A DNA stretch of 64,000 nt from an uncultured Chryseobacterium sp. GTDB taxonomy: Bacteria; Bacteroidota; Bacteroidia; Flavobacteriales; Weeksellaceae. The translations under genes and the position numbers were made by a program. Positions within the stretch are counted from its first letter, which is position 1. Every line of letters begins with the position of its first letter. The notes beneath the pieces were generated by a model. The model ran no database searches and was not told the origin of the DNA. It saw only the letters and a program-made list of their open reading frames with translations. The stretch is taken from the NCBI GenBank assembly GCA_913774355.1, contig CAJYGB010000022.1, forward strand, positions 62,001 through 126,000, in the 5' to 3' direction. Below are positions 1 through 8,952 of this stretch, piece after piece.

Positions 1-304
1 TATCCTGCAGGAGAACACCGCAGCCCGGGAAGTAATAATCCGGTGAAAGGGTGGCGAAAACAATATAATCGATATCTTTTGACGTTAATCCGGCGTTGGC
101 GATCGCTTTTTCAGAAGCTCTGAAACCAAGGTAAGCGGTGGTTTCCTGCGCATCGTTACGGTGTTCCCGGTGTCTTCTTTCTTTGATGCCGGTACGCTCC
201 GTGATCCATTCGTCATTGGTGGTCATTAATTTGGCTAAATCATCATTCGTAACAACGTGATCCGGAACATGGAATCCGATTCCTTTTATTGTACTTTTAA
301 TCAT
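1..304 (-). CDS. fabH: 3-oxoacyl-ACP synthase III (FabH), N-terminal part
   Basis: Read by hand from the ATG at 304 and running off the left edge, so only about 100 residues are seen. The product starts condensation in type II fatty acid synthesis by joining acetyl- or branched-CoA to malonyl-ACP. Visible family marks are the early NDEWITERTGIKERR segment and a late PGCGVLLQD segment carrying the probable active-site Cys. The thiolase-fold C-terminal half lies outside the window. The next gene, corA, diverges from it. Confidence 0.9.
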   Translation of the reverse strand, partial: MIKSTIKGIGFHVPDHVVTNDDLAKLMTTNDEWITERTGIKERRHREHRNDAQETTAYLGFRASEKAIANAGLTSKDIDYIVFATLSPDYYFPGCGVLLQD

Positions 305-376
305 ATAGTTTTTTAATTTTGGTAAAGATAAACTTATTTAACACATAGTTTTTCAAAATATTATTATTTTTACGAT

Positions 377-1276
377 ATGGCAATTGTTACCATTTACCGC
401 GACTCCCAGTGCGAATGGGTGGATGTGGAGGCTCCTACCGCGGAAGACCTGAAGTTTTTACATGAACGATACGAGATCAACAATCTTCTTTTGGAGGATA
501 CGCTGGATCCGAATCACCTGCCGAAATATGAGGAGGACGGCGACGTGAAATTTTTCCTGCTTCGGGAAAGCACGGAACTGGAACGGAAAAACCTCAACAC
601 CATCAGCGACATCAGCACCAAAATCGGGATCTTTATTCTGGGAAGGACAATCATCACCATCCACCGGATGAAGACCAAAAGCCTCACCGAAACCAAAAAG
701 CAGCTTTCGGGACTGAAAACCGAAACCACCGCCAAAAATATTGCCTTACGGATCGCCCTGCTGATCATGAAAAGCTTCGACGACGAGTCGGTCAGCCTGC
801 TGGAAACCATGGACAATATCGAAAATGAGATTTTCCTTAAAAATACCAACCATACCAACCAGATCAAAAGATTATACAAGCTGAAAAGAAAATCGGGGCT
901 CAATTCCAGGGTATTGACGGTTTCTTCAGATGCCATTGATAAATTTAAACTGCTGGGCCTTCAGGATTCTGAAGTTTATGATTTAAAAGACAAGCATAAA
1001 GATGTCGTGGCCGATTTCGACCATCTGAATATCCAGGTAACCAACCTTATCGGGATGTTCCTGGCCCTCTCGGATCAGAAGGCCAACCAGGTGATGAAAG
1101 TTTTAGCCGTGTATTCCGTCTATTTTTTACCGATTACGTTTATCGCCGGGGTATACGGGATGAACTTCGACAATATGCCTGAACTCCACCACAAAAACGG
1201 GTATTTTTTCACCCTTGGATTAATGGCTGTCGTTGTGATCTGTACGTTTATTTATGCCCGAAGGAAGCAATGGTAA
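377..1276 (+). CDS. corA: CorA-family magnesium/divalent cation transporter
   Basis: A 299-residue protein of normal CorA length. The N-terminal two thirds is the soluble alpha/beta and long-helix funnel domain. Near the C-terminus come two membrane segments, and the first ends in the signature YGMNF (GMN at about 261-263), followed by an acidic loop and a short basic tail (ARRKQW). It is expected to carry Mg2+ or Co2+/Ni2+ inward across the inner membrane as a pentamer. It stands alone, divergent from fabH. A TATTTTTAC box sits just before the ATG. Substrate cannot be told from sequence. Confidence 0.93.
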   Translation: MAIVTIYRDSQCEWVDVEAPTAEDLKFLHERYEINNLLLEDTLDPNHLPKYEEDGDVKFFLLRESTELERKNLNTISDISTKIGIFILGRTIITIHRMKTKSLTETKKQLSGLKTETTAKNIALRIALLIMKSFDDESVSLLETMDNIENEIFLKNTNHTNQIKRLYKLKRKSGLNSRVLTVSSDAIDKFKLLGLQDSEVYDLKDKHKDVVADFDHLNIQVTNLIGMFLALSDQKANQVMKVLAVYSVYFLPITFIAGVYGMNFDNMPELHHKNGYFFTLGLMAVVVICTFIYARRKQW

Positions 1277-1403
1277 GGGTTCTTGATAGTCTGCAATGTA
1301 CTGAAATCAACTGCAAAGATTGAAAAAATTGTCGTCGGGATGTCTTTATCAGGTCAGAATTAAATTATCTTCGTCAAACAAAATAACTTAAGCACCAATC
1401 ACC

Positions 1404-2990
1404 ATGAAACCTGAAGCCCTGCAAAAAGTCCTAGAAGACCCTACCCTTTCAAAAGAATCCAAAGAAAAGCTGGCTGCATTGCACGATCTTATTTCAGCCA
1501 AAGAATTTTCGGACCTCCTGGATGAAGAAGGAAACCAGTATGTGGAATTCGTGCAGGAAGGCGGCGGGGTCTGGGGAAGCGCATTAGTAGGATATCTGTA
1601 CGCCCTGGAAATTTTTGGGATCCGATTTCTTAAAGTAGCAGGAACCAGCGCGGGAGCCATCAACACGATGCTGATTGCTGCCTGTAAAACAAAGGGAGAA
1701 GCAAAGAGCGAGACCATCAGGGATATCCTGTTCAACTGGAACTTTGCCGATTTTATGGATGGAAAGCCGTACATCAGGACGACCATCCATTCGATGCTGA
1801 ACAATAAGAATTTCATCAGGAACAACATCATTCTACTAATGGTCATTATGCTGATCCTGGTGATTATGCCGTTTGCCATTTCTTCAGAAACAACACTGCG
1901 CGCCAAACTGCTGTTCCTGGTTCCCATCATCCCGATCATTATTGCCATGGCCTGCCTGCTGAAGCTGTATAACGATCTGAAGAAAGCCAATTCCGGGCTG
2001 AATCCCGGAAACGTTTTCCTGAAACAGATGGAATCGGTGCTGGACGGATTTGGCATTAAAACCGTTTTCGAGCTGAACGAAAAATTCGTAAAGAAAGGCA
2101 AAGACCTCAACCTCAATTACCGCTATGGAAACGAAATGCAATATTATGAGATGGCACTGGAAAGCATTGAGGAAATTTATACCAATAATAAAGAACACAT
2201 CGACGAGATCCGCTACCGGATTTTTTATGAAGGTACGGTGAATAATGATTACTATAAAAAAGACCCTTTTTACCTCCTGCAGTCGGAATATGTCGTGATT
2301 ACCACAGACATCAACGCCAAGATTAAAGTCGAACTGCCGACCATGGCCAATCTGTACTGGTCTGAAGAAGAGCTCAAACACATCAGTCCGGCCGAATTTG
2401 TTCGTGCGTCCATGTCTGTTCCGTTCTTTTTCGAACCTTTCCAGAAACAGATCAACCGGAATGACGATTCGGTAAAATATGCCTGGAAATTCTGGATGAA
2501 TACGAAACCGGAAGATATTAATCCGGCCGGGGTTTTTATTGACGGCGGCAGCATTTCCAACTTCCCGATCGACCTCTTCCACTCTGCCGATATCTTTTAC
2601 CCGAGAACGCCGCTTTTCGGAGTACAGCTGACCAGCGATTCCGACCTCCTTTCAGAAAAAGGAAAAACCAGCGCCGAGATTTTAAAATCACCTTTTTCTT
2701 TTGCCGGTAACATTCTCAGCACCCTGAAAGGTTTTAACGACAAAACCTTCCTTACCAAGCATACGTTTTACCACCTCTTCAGCATCCAGACCGTGAACTG
2801 CGGCACCAGCAGCTGGCTGAATTTCTTTATGAAAAGAAACGAAAAGGAAGAACTCTTCAACCGCGGTTTTTCTGCCGCCCTCGATTTCCTCCATCAATTC
2901 GACTGGCAGAAATACAAGTGCGAACGGATGATGCTCTCCATGAAAGAGAAAAAGATCCTGAAGGAAGAGGATACGAAAACGGTGGGGTAA
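1404..2990 (+). CDS. Patatin-like phospholipase with internal membrane hairpin
   Basis: A 528-residue patatin-family lipid acyl hydrolase. The oxyanion stretch GGGVWG lies near residue 54, the nucleophile elbow GTSAG gives Ser82, and the dyad Asp is in the DGG motif at about 380. Unusually, two hydrophobic segments (about 140-160 and 169-189) are inserted between Ser and Asp, forming a membrane hairpin inside the catalytic domain. No signal peptide is seen, so it is probably an inner-membrane enzyme facing the cytoplasm. It is monocistronic. The substrate is unknown; phospholipid or acylglycerol is likely. Confidence 0.85.
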   Translation: MKPEALQKVLEDPTLSKESKEKLAALHDLISAKEFSDLLDEEGNQYVEFVQEGGGVWGSALVGYLYALEIFGIRFLKVAGTSAGAINTMLIAACKTKGEAKSETIRDILFNWNFADFMDGKPYIRTTIHSMLNNKNFIRNNIILLMVIMLILVIMPFAISSETTLRAKLLFLVPIIPIIIAMACLLKLYNDLKKANSGLNPGNVFLKQMESVLDGFGIKTVFELNEKFVKKGKDLNLNYRYGNEMQYYEMALESIEEIYTNNKEHIDEIRYRIFYEGTVNNDYYKKDPFYLLQSEYVVITTDINAKIKVELPTMANLYWSEEELKHISPAEFVRASMSVPFFFEPFQKQINRNDDSVKYAWKFWMNTKPEDINPAGVFIDGGSISNFPIDLFHSADIFYPRTPLFGVQLTSDSDLLSEKGKTSAEILKSPFSFAGNILSTLKGFNDKTFLTKHTFYHLFSIQTVNCGTSSWLNFFMKRNEKEELFNRGFSAALDFLHQFDWQKYKCERMMLSMKEKKILKEEDTKTVG

Positions 2991-3084
2991 TAATTCTACA
3001 ACATCCTGAAATTAAACTATTTTTAATAAATAAAAAAAATATCTAGGGAATGGAATTTTTTTTCGGATATTTCATTTTTTTAAA

Positions 3085-3092
3085 TATATTTG
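3085..3092 (+). promoter_or_regulatory. -7 promoter box TATATTTG
   Basis: TATATTTG fits the Bacteroidetes -7 consensus TAnnTTTG, about 65 bases before the lipoprotein gene at 3157. The upstream side is a T-rich tract with no clean TTTG -33 element, so this is a moderate call. Confidence 0.45.
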
Positions 3093-3156
3093 TTCCATTA
3101 AAACCAAATGCGCATTAAGTTTAACAATTAAGTAATTAATATTAAACTAATTGAAA

Positions 3157-3792
3157 ATGAAAAAATTATTCTTAACAAAATTCTATTTGTTACTTATTAC
3201 AGTCTTTTTATTTGTAACTGCCTGCGATCAGCAAAATGAACTGGAAAATCCGGACGTACCGATTGGTAATGCAAAAAACAACCATTATTCTGCCAGGACC
3301 ATAAACCTGAAGAAGGAACAACTAATTGATGAATTGGCAAAGGACAAAGAATTTATTGATCTTGGTAATAGCTTTGTTAATTTTATTGGTAATATACCTA
3401 ATAAACAAAACTTTTTAAAAAATTATGATGAAGAAGATTTTAAAAAGGGTGGAGAAAATTATTTTTTAAATTTAACGGGCTATAAAAATGAAGACATAGA
3501 TCTCTCATTAGCAATCATGAATGATCTGCTGTATAATGTATACGATAAATATCCACAGCTAAAGTACGACGGCAGTAATGAAATGTTCATCAATGAAGTT
3601 ATTGAAGCAGCCTGCAATAAGATCGATGATCTGGAGTCAGCTAAAACCAATCCTTGCCAGGCATGTGTTAAAAAATGGAAACCACGAATGATTACAGCTA
3701 CTATTTTAGGTGGTATAGTTGGTGGAGCTTCCGGAGCATTTGGCGGAGGAGGTTGGGGATTACAGGATTGTCTGGAAGCAGCAGGATGTTAA
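3157..3792 (+). CDS. Lipoprotein with Gly-rich, Cys-containing C-terminus
   Basis: I do not recognise the family. The ATG at 3157 is preferred over an in-frame TTG at 3151. The first 20 residues are a lipoprotein signal ending FVTAC, so it is probably anchored in a membrane facing the periplasm or the cell surface. The middle is acidic and helical. The last 45 residues are different: a CQAC pair, a basic patch (KKWKPR), then a hydrophobic glycine-rich stretch (GGIVGGASGAFGGGGWG) with two more Cys, the final one being the last residue. Such tails recall class II bacteriocins, but that is only a resemblance. The next gene, 12 bases downstream, encodes a small membrane protein and may be its partner. 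Confidence 0.6.
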   Translation: MKKLFLTKFYLLLITVFLFVTACDQQNELENPDVPIGNAKNNHYSARTINLKKEQLIDELAKDKEFIDLGNSFVNFIGNIPNKQNFLKNYDEEDFKKGGENYFLNLTGYKNEDIDLSLAIMNDLLYNVYDKYPQLKYDGSNEMFINEVIEAACNKIDDLESAKTNPCQACVKKWKPRMITATILGGIVGGASGAFGGGGWGLQDCLEAAGC

Positions 3793-3804
3793 TTGTATAA
3801 AATT

Positions 3805-4146
3805 ATGGGAACAAATAAATATAAATCAATTGTTGGAATCGCTGCTCCATTATTAGGCGTTATTTATTTTGGTTATACCTGGCTGAGCGATTCGTATAAC
3901 GATCATCCGAATTATGATTACAGACAGAATACCATCGGACAGTTTGCATTTTTTGCATTTTTTGTACTCCTGATCTTTAATACATTAAAAGTTATTCATA
4001 AAGAATCTTTTTTTGTTTATCTGTTGATTATCTTTCTCTTTATATTAACAGTTTACCTTCTGATTACTAAACTATTTTTATATCCGTTTTTTATTGTTAT
4101 CGGAATATCATTAATTCTGTATTATTCGCGAAAATGGTTTTCATAA
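3805..4146 (+). CDS. Small multi-pass membrane protein
   Basis: A 113-residue protein of unknown family. The ATG at 3805 is chosen over a TTG at 3793 that would abut the previous stop. Three or four hydrophobic segments fill most of the chain (about 8-26, 44-62, 70-88 and 90-107) with short basic ends. It lies 12 bases after the Gly-rich lipoprotein gene on the same strand, so the two are probably co-transcribed. An accessory or immunity-like role toward that lipoprotein is speculation. Confidence 0.55.
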   Translation: MGTNKYKSIVGIAAPLLGVIYFGYTWLSDSYNDHPNYDYRQNTIGQFAFFAFFVLLIFNTLKVIHKESFFVYLLIIFLFILTVYLLITKLFLYPFFIVIGISLILYYSRKWFS

Positions 4147-4177
4147 TTGACATTTCGAATACCTGAGTAAAATTAAC

Positions 4178-4214
4178 AGAGGCTGTTCTCACAAATTGTG
4201 GCAATGGCCTCTTT
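4178..4214 (+). terminator. Degenerate hairpin terminator
   Basis: AGAGGC and GCCTCT arms enclose an inner CACAA/TTGTG pair and are followed by TTTAAT. It lies just after the small membrane protein gene and resembles a worn GAGGCTGTCTCA-type Bacteroidetes terminator. Confidence 0.5.
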
Positions 4215-4292
4215 AATGTTGCAGTATATCACATTTAATATGTATATTTCAAAATACAAACAAATTCTCAGTTCTAAAATCATCAAAAGACA

Positions 4293-4793
4293 ATGATAAA
4301 ATACACCTGCCCATGCTGTGGTGAAGAAAAAGAAGACTGGCCGGCAATAGCCTATTCTGCGCCCTATCCTTATTTCGGTTTATCTGAAGATGAAATAAAG
4401 AATTCCGAATTAACATCCGATCTTTGCATTATCCGGTATCCGGATGAAACCTGTTATTTTATCCGGGCTGTTCTGGTGCAGGAAGTGCATAATGACTGCC
4501 GGGATCTTGAGTATGGGATATGGGTTTCTTTAAGCAAAAAAAGTTTTGAGAATTACGTGGAACATTATGACGACAAAGAATTTGAAGACGGATGTTTCGG
4601 ATGGCTGGCAAGCTACTTTCCGGAATATGATTTCAGCAATTCTATTCCCACCAATGTTTTTATCGATAATAAAATAGGAAGACCATTTATCTATCCTCAT
4701 GAAAGCCATGATCATCCTTTTGTAAGAGACTTTTACAAGGGAATTCCGAAAGAAGAGGCAGAAAGGAGAATTAATTCTATTTTAAACAAATAA
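4293..4793 (+). CDS. DUF2199 domain protein
   Basis: A 166-residue protein opening with a zinc-binding-like YTCPCCGEE motif, then the aromatic and acidic segments typical of DUF2199 (WPAIAYSAPYPYFGL, and a later FGWLASYFP). Function is not known for the family. It has no signal peptide or membrane segment, so it is probably cytoplasmic. It is followed 10 bases later by the gene at 4804 and may form a small operon with it and the gene at 5171. Confidence 0.75.
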   Translation: MIKYTCPCCGEEKEDWPAIAYSAPYPYFGLSEDEIKNSELTSDLCIIRYPDETCYFIRAVLVQEVHNDCRDLEYGIWVSLSKKSFENYVEHYDDKEFEDGCFGWLASYFPEYDFSNSIPTNVFIDNKIGRPFIYPHESHDHPFVRDFYKGIPKEEAERRINSILNK

Positions 4794-4803
4794 TGATTAG
4801 CTT

Positions 4804-5139
4804 ATGGATCAGGAAATCGTAAAATACATCATTCGTTATTTCAGCCATCTTATGACGGAGGATGAAATAGCAGCCTTGAAATATCAGATGTATATGTACA
4901 AATCTTCTGATAATGAAAAGCAACGGAAAATCATGACAGAAAAAGACTGGATCCGTCAGACACCTGAAACGGATAACCTGCTCCGGAACGGATATGAGGA
5001 ATTTGAAATCAATGTGGCTAAACGTATTGTAGCACAAACACCGGAAAAGATCTTTTTCAACAATTGCCCGGACTGCGGAAAGCTGGCAAGAACTCCGTCT
5101 GCAAAACAATGCAGATACTGTGGGTTCAGCTGGCATTAA
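4804..5139 (+). CDS. Hypothetical protein with C-terminal zinc ribbon
   Basis: A 111-residue protein. The N-terminal 75 residues are helical and charged with no known motif. The C-terminus has CPDCG, then CRYCGFSWH, a paired CxxC zinc ribbon of the rubredoxin-like kind. It lies close behind the DUF2199 gene. I do not recognise a function. Confidence 0.6.
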   Translation: MDQEIVKYIIRYFSHLMTEDEIAALKYQMYMYKSSDNEKQRKIMTEKDWIRQTPETDNLLRNGYEEFEINVAKRIVAQTPEKIFFNNCPDCGKLARTPSAKQCRYCGFSWH

Positions 5140-5170
5140 AAACAAACTTTAAATATAAAACTTTCCATTA

Positions 5171-5545
5171 ATGATAAATAAAACCGATCTCAGAGAAAAA
5201 CTTGATCTCCCGATATTCGACTCCACCAGCAAAACAGAATTATTTCAAAACCGGACGCTCCGCCCTGTTTTAAAGTTACAGAATGACATCTCCCTGATGC
5301 TGTTCAAGGACTATGTTTTAGGTAAAGCTTCAGATTTTGATACGCTGAAAAAAGAAAAGAAAATACTTTTTATCGATCAGAGCCTGCAAAAGGATAATGC
5401 CCTCCGCAATACCTTTATCGGAATGACCATCGGTATGCTGACTCCGGAAGAAATGGAGATCTACCTTTCCGATACCAAGGCATTCAATAAGAGAATTATT
5501 TCGATGCTTACGGAGAGGATTAAAAGTCAATTGGAATTCATTTAA
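5171..5545 (+). CDS. Conserved flavobacterial protein of unknown function
   Basis: A 124-residue soluble protein. The segment NRTLRPVLKLQNDISLMLF resembles a short family seen often in flavobacteria and sometimes labelled glyoxalase without clear basis. No metal ligands or catalytic motif can be picked out. It lies 31 bases after the zinc-ribbon gene on the same strand. Confidence 0.6.
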   Translation: MINKTDLREKLDLPIFDSTSKTELFQNRTLRPVLKLQNDISLMLFKDYVLGKASDFDTLKKEKKILFIDQSLQKDNALRNTFIGMTIGMLTPEEMEIYLSDTKAFNKRIISMLTERIKSQLEFI

Positions 5546-5710
5546 TTTGAGCCAAACCATCAGATAAGGTATTGATGATTCACTTAAAGATTCTTAGTTA
5601 TGAAGGTAACTGGAAAAACCTCCAGCACCCAGCTTCCCTCTTCCAGCCTATCAACCTGATTCTACTTCAGTCTTACTTTCCATTCCTTTTAATTTATAAG
5701 TTTATCTCTA

Positions 5711-6262
5711 TCAGCCTTCCAGCCATTTCGGATTCTGTTCCAGTACTTTCTGATAAACCGGACAGCTTTCCGAATGGCAGCCTTTCAGATAACCCGTGCT
5801 CATCAGGAATTCATTCACGATTTCCCCGCCAGTGAATTTGAAGATTTTCTTAAACAGCTTCATCCATTCCGGCAGGGTTTTCGGATGGTGATGATCCAGC
5901 CAATTTTCGAATGAACCGAATTCCTGCTGCAATTCCAAGATCGCTTTTGCATTTTCGATGGCGGCGTTCACTTTTAACTTATTTCTGATAATTCCCGGAT
6001 CAGCAAGCAGGCGCTCGCGGTCGGCCTCAGTATAGGCTGCTACTTTTTTTATCTCAAAATTATCATATGCCTTTCTGAAGCCTTCCTCTTTTTTAAGGAT
6101 AGTTTCCCAGCTTAGCCCTGCCTGATTGATTTCCATGACTAGTCTTCCGAACAGCTCGTTATCGTCATGGATCGGAAAACCATAATGGTTGTCGTGGTAA
6201 TTCTGATGAAGAGCCCTTCTGATTTCGGGCTGCATGGTTTCAATAACAGTGCAATAGCTCAT
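5711..6262 (-). CDS. tag: DNA-3-methyladenine glycosylase I
   Basis: A 183-residue base-excision repair enzyme that removes 3-methyladenine from DNA. The start is placed at 6262 because the Tag family begins with a short Met-x-x-Cys segment; a longer frame to 6304 adds unlike residues. Family marks are Cys4, the YHDNHYGFP segment, QAGLSWETIL, and a C-terminal GCHSESC that supplies the His and Cys of the structural zinc site. A TATCTTTG box (complement of 6281-6288) stands just upstream. It is monocistronic. Confidence 0.92.
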   Translation of the reverse strand: MSYCTVIETMQPEIRRALHQNYHDNHYGFPIHDDNELFGRLVMEINQAGLSWETILKKEEGFRKAYDNFEIKKVAAYTEADRERLLADPGIIRNKLKVNAAIENAKAILELQQEFGSFENWLDHHHPKTLPEWMKLFKKIFKFTGGEIVNEFLMSTGYLKGCHSESCPVYQKVLEQNPKWLEG

Positions 6263-6454
6263 AGTGGTTTTTTTATAATGCAAAGATAAGACAGATGATG
6301 ACAAGGGTATGTCAGGAGGAAATTTTAATATGATAATTTTGACTGGTTATTTAAGAATAATGGAACTTAACATAAGGTCCAATTAAGTGCGGGAAGCGGG
6401 AAGAAGAAAGCTGGATGCTGGAAGTTAATGCTGTAATTAATTGATTCAAATGTA

Positions 6455-6494
6455 AAAAAACAGAAAACCTCCGGATGGAGGTTTTCTGTTTTTT
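6455..6494. terminator. Bidirectional terminator
   Basis: The strong stem ACAGAAAACCTCC-GGAT-GGAGGTTTTCTGT is flanked by A and T runs. It lies 11 bases past the stop of the emrB-like gene and ends that transcript on the minus strand. Confidence 0.85.
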
Positions 6495-6504
6495 GAATAT
6501 TTAA

Positions 6505-8079
6505 TTAGTGTACACCACTCAGATCTATCTTTTCCTTGCTTTTCCTTTCTTTCACGAAAAGGATAAACGGAATACAGATCAGAAAGATCACGCCCAGATA
6601 GAGGAAGACATCCATATACGAAAGCACGGTTGCCTGTTTCGTTACGGAAAGGTCGAGCATCTTATAGGCTGCATTCATCGCGGCATCCGGTGTCATTCCT
6701 TTGGCAATAAAACTTCCTTTCAGTGCCTGCAACCTTTGCTGCACAGCAAAATCCGTTTCATCGAGGTGGGAAATCAGGTTAAGCCGGTATTTCTGGCTGG
6801 CATTGGCAATGAACGTGGTAATCGCCGCAATCCCGAAAGAACCTCCAAGCTGTCTCATCATCCCGGTAAAAGCAGCTCCCTGGCCGATTTCCTGGCCTTT
6901 CAATGTACTTAAAGAAAGAGAAGTAATCGGGATAAACAGGAGCCCGAGACCGGCACCTCTTACGATGAGCATCCAGAAAAAGGCATCTTTACCGGTGTCA
7001 GGCGTTAATATTTTATACCCCCAGAAACTGTAGATAAAGAATATAAATAATCCCAGGGAAACAAGGAGCTGTTGTTTGGCACCTTTGGACAAAAGTTTTC
7101 CGATGATCGGCATCATGAAAGCGGTCGTTAATGCCGCGGGAATCATCAGGGCACCCGACTGAAGCGCCGTCCAACCAAGGATACTCTGGGTATACAGAGG
7201 AACAATGAATGTTGAGCCGTACAACCCGAATCCTAAGACGAATGACATAATGGTTCCGATCCTCAGGTTACTGTTCTTCAAAACCCTCAGTTCGACAATC
7301 GGATACTTGAAGGTAAGTTCTCTCCATAAAAACAGGATGAATCCCAGAACAGCCGATACCGTGAAAGTTACGATCCATCCGCTGGCAAACCAGTCTTCTT
7401 CATGTCCTCTTTCGAGAATAAACTGCAACGATCCCACGGTTACAGCCAATAAAGCGATTCCCAGCCAATCGACATCTGAAACTTTACGCTTTTCGGCGTA
7501 TTTCGGGCTTCTTACAAACTGAAGCGTCATTAAAGTCGCTGCTATTCCGATGGGAATATTAATGTAAAAGATATACGGCCAGCTGAAGTTATCTACAATA
7601 TACCCTCCCAACGGCGGACCTAATGTCGGCCCGATAATTACCCCAAGGCCATAGATGGCCTGTGCCATACTTCTTTTTTCTATCGGATAGGATTCCGTGA
7701 TAATGGTCTGTGATGTAACCAGGAGCGCTCCTCCACCGATACCTTGCATCAGGCGGAAAAATACCAGTTCCCATATGTTTGTGGCGTTTCCGCAGAGAAA
7801 TGAGAATACGGTAAATATTATGATGGATGCCGCAAAGTAGTTCCTTCGGCCAAACTGCTGGGAAAGCCAGCTCGTCATGGGTACGATGATCACGTTACCG
7901 ATCGCATACGCCGTAATCACCCAGCCCACTTCCGAAAGCGTAGCTCCCAGGTTTCCCTTCATTTCGTTAAGGGCAACGTTTACAATTGTGGAATCCACAA
8001 TTTCAAGAAGAGCACAAAGAATGGCTGTAATCGTGATGATTACCCTTCTGGCTCCATATTCTACTAACGAATCCTGCAT
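6505..8079 (-). CDS. emrB: DHA2-family MFS multidrug exporter (EmrB/QacA type)
   Basis: A 524-residue, 14-helix drug:proton antiporter of the DHA2 group. The family antiporter motif is visible (ALGGG-like RLMQGIGGGALL around residue 110, then IGPTLGPPLGGYI around 155). It should work with the EmrA-like adaptor and TolC-like channel encoded upstream on the same strand, moving hydrophobic compounds across both membranes. Unlike the tight tetR-tolC-emrA group, it is separated by 873 bases of repeat-bearing DNA, so it may need its own promoter. Confidence 0.92.
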   Translation of the reverse strand: MQDSLVEYGARRVIITITAILCALLEIVDSTIVNVALNEMKGNLGATLSEVGWVITAYAIGNVIIVPMTSWLSQQFGRRNYFAASIIIFTVFSFLCGNATNIWELVFFRLMQGIGGGALLVTSQTIITESYPIEKRSMAQAIYGLGVIIGPTLGPPLGGYIVDNFSWPYIFYINIPIGIAATLMTLQFVRSPKYAEKRKVSDVDWLGIALLAVTVGSLQFILERGHEEDWFASGWIVTFTVSAVLGFILFLWRELTFKYPIVELRVLKNSNLRIGTIMSFVLGFGLYGSTFIVPLYTQSILGWTALQSGALMIPAALTTAFMMPIIGKLLSKGAKQQLLVSLGLFIFFIYSFWGYKILTPDTGKDAFFWMLIVRGAGLGLLFIPITSLSLSTLKGQEIGQGAAFTGMMRQLGGSFGIAAITTFIANASQKYRLNLISHLDETDFAVQQRLQALKGSFIAKGMTPDAAMNAAYKMLDLSVTKQATVLSYMDVFLYLGVIFLICIPFILFVKERKSKEKIDLSGVH

Positions 8080-8480
8080 AGTTTTTTTTCGGTATTAAAA
8101 AATCAAGAGATCATGAGATCCGGAATTGTGATTGGAACAAACTGTAACGAACTAACTTTATTCCTTTCTATTAACTGCAAATATGATAAAAGATAATTGT
8201 CTTAAAACATTCCTTTGAATAATCAAAAATTTTTAATTATTTGAAAACTTTAGTGTTTAGATTGATTAAATAAAAACATCGAAATCTTTTAGGGTTTTAT
8301 GGGCTCTTTAAATCAGATTTGAAGTTAGGGCTGAGATTAATCGGCATCATTTTCAGCTAAAGCCGGTGAATTTTGTTTTTCATGAGCGGGCTAAAGCCTA
8401 TTTTACACATTTTCTTCTTTACTTCAAAATAACAGTCATTAAGATCCGGTTCTCCAGATCTCTTCTATTTTAATTATATT

Positions 8481-8843
8481 TTATAAAAAGTGAATTGTCA
8501 GCGGTCTTTCTTCATATCGCCATAACAGCTTCATTTTTCCGCTACATTTTGACTGGGTCCTTTTGCAAAATCTTCTTCATTAACGTCCTTGCTCCATTTC
8601 TCCTGCATTGCTGATTTTCATCTTCAAACGTTACCTCCTACATCTGTGGTTCCTGCTTCTCTATCTCCCTCCCTGGTCGTATGGAACCTGCCTCTAAAAC
8701 GTTTCTTCTTCATGATCAGCTTCTTCGTCATTTTCACCTCATCAGTTTGTTCATATCCGGGTGCTCCCTTCATCGCCAGTCTGCTTCTTCATCATCATTT
8801 ATCATTAAGACGCTCTGCTGCAAACTGACAATTCACTTATAAA
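8481..8843. repeat. Inverted repeat pair, outer element
   Basis: The arm at 8481-8501 (AAGTGAATTGTCAG core) is matched in inverted form at 8825-8843 (CTGACAATTCACTT core), bounding about 360 bases. The GTGAATT word recurs in other gaps of this window, which suggests an interspersed non-coding element. Confidence 0.55.
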
Positions 8844-8855
8844 TTATTTCTGAAT

Positions 8856-8944
8856 AAATGAATTGCCAATGGTCTATCCATCTTCCATCAATTCTGCTTC
8901 CTGATTCCTCTTCTATTTCCCTCCGCAGCATTGACAATTCATTT
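8856..8944. repeat. Inverted repeat pair, inner element
   Basis: AAATGAATTGCCAATG (8856-8871) is matched in inverted form by CATTGACAATTCATTT (8929-8944), 15 of 16 bases. It lies directly beside the larger element and just before the end of the emrA-like gene. Confidence 0.55.
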
Positions 8945-8952
8945 GTATTGTA

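Larger units (their letters stand above)
8080..8952. other. Gene-free, repeat-bearing gap inside the efflux operon
   Basis: No frame here has coding character. The sequence is pyrimidine-rich on the plus strand and holds two nested inverted repeats built on a GTGAATTGTCA/TGACAATTCAC word (entered separately). It separates emrA-like from emrB-like genes that are normally adjacent. Confidence 0.6.

Noticed and set aside
1388..2582. Minus-strand open frames across the patatin gene
   Set aside because: They mirror a gene with clear GTSAG and DGG motifs. Their translations show no domain.
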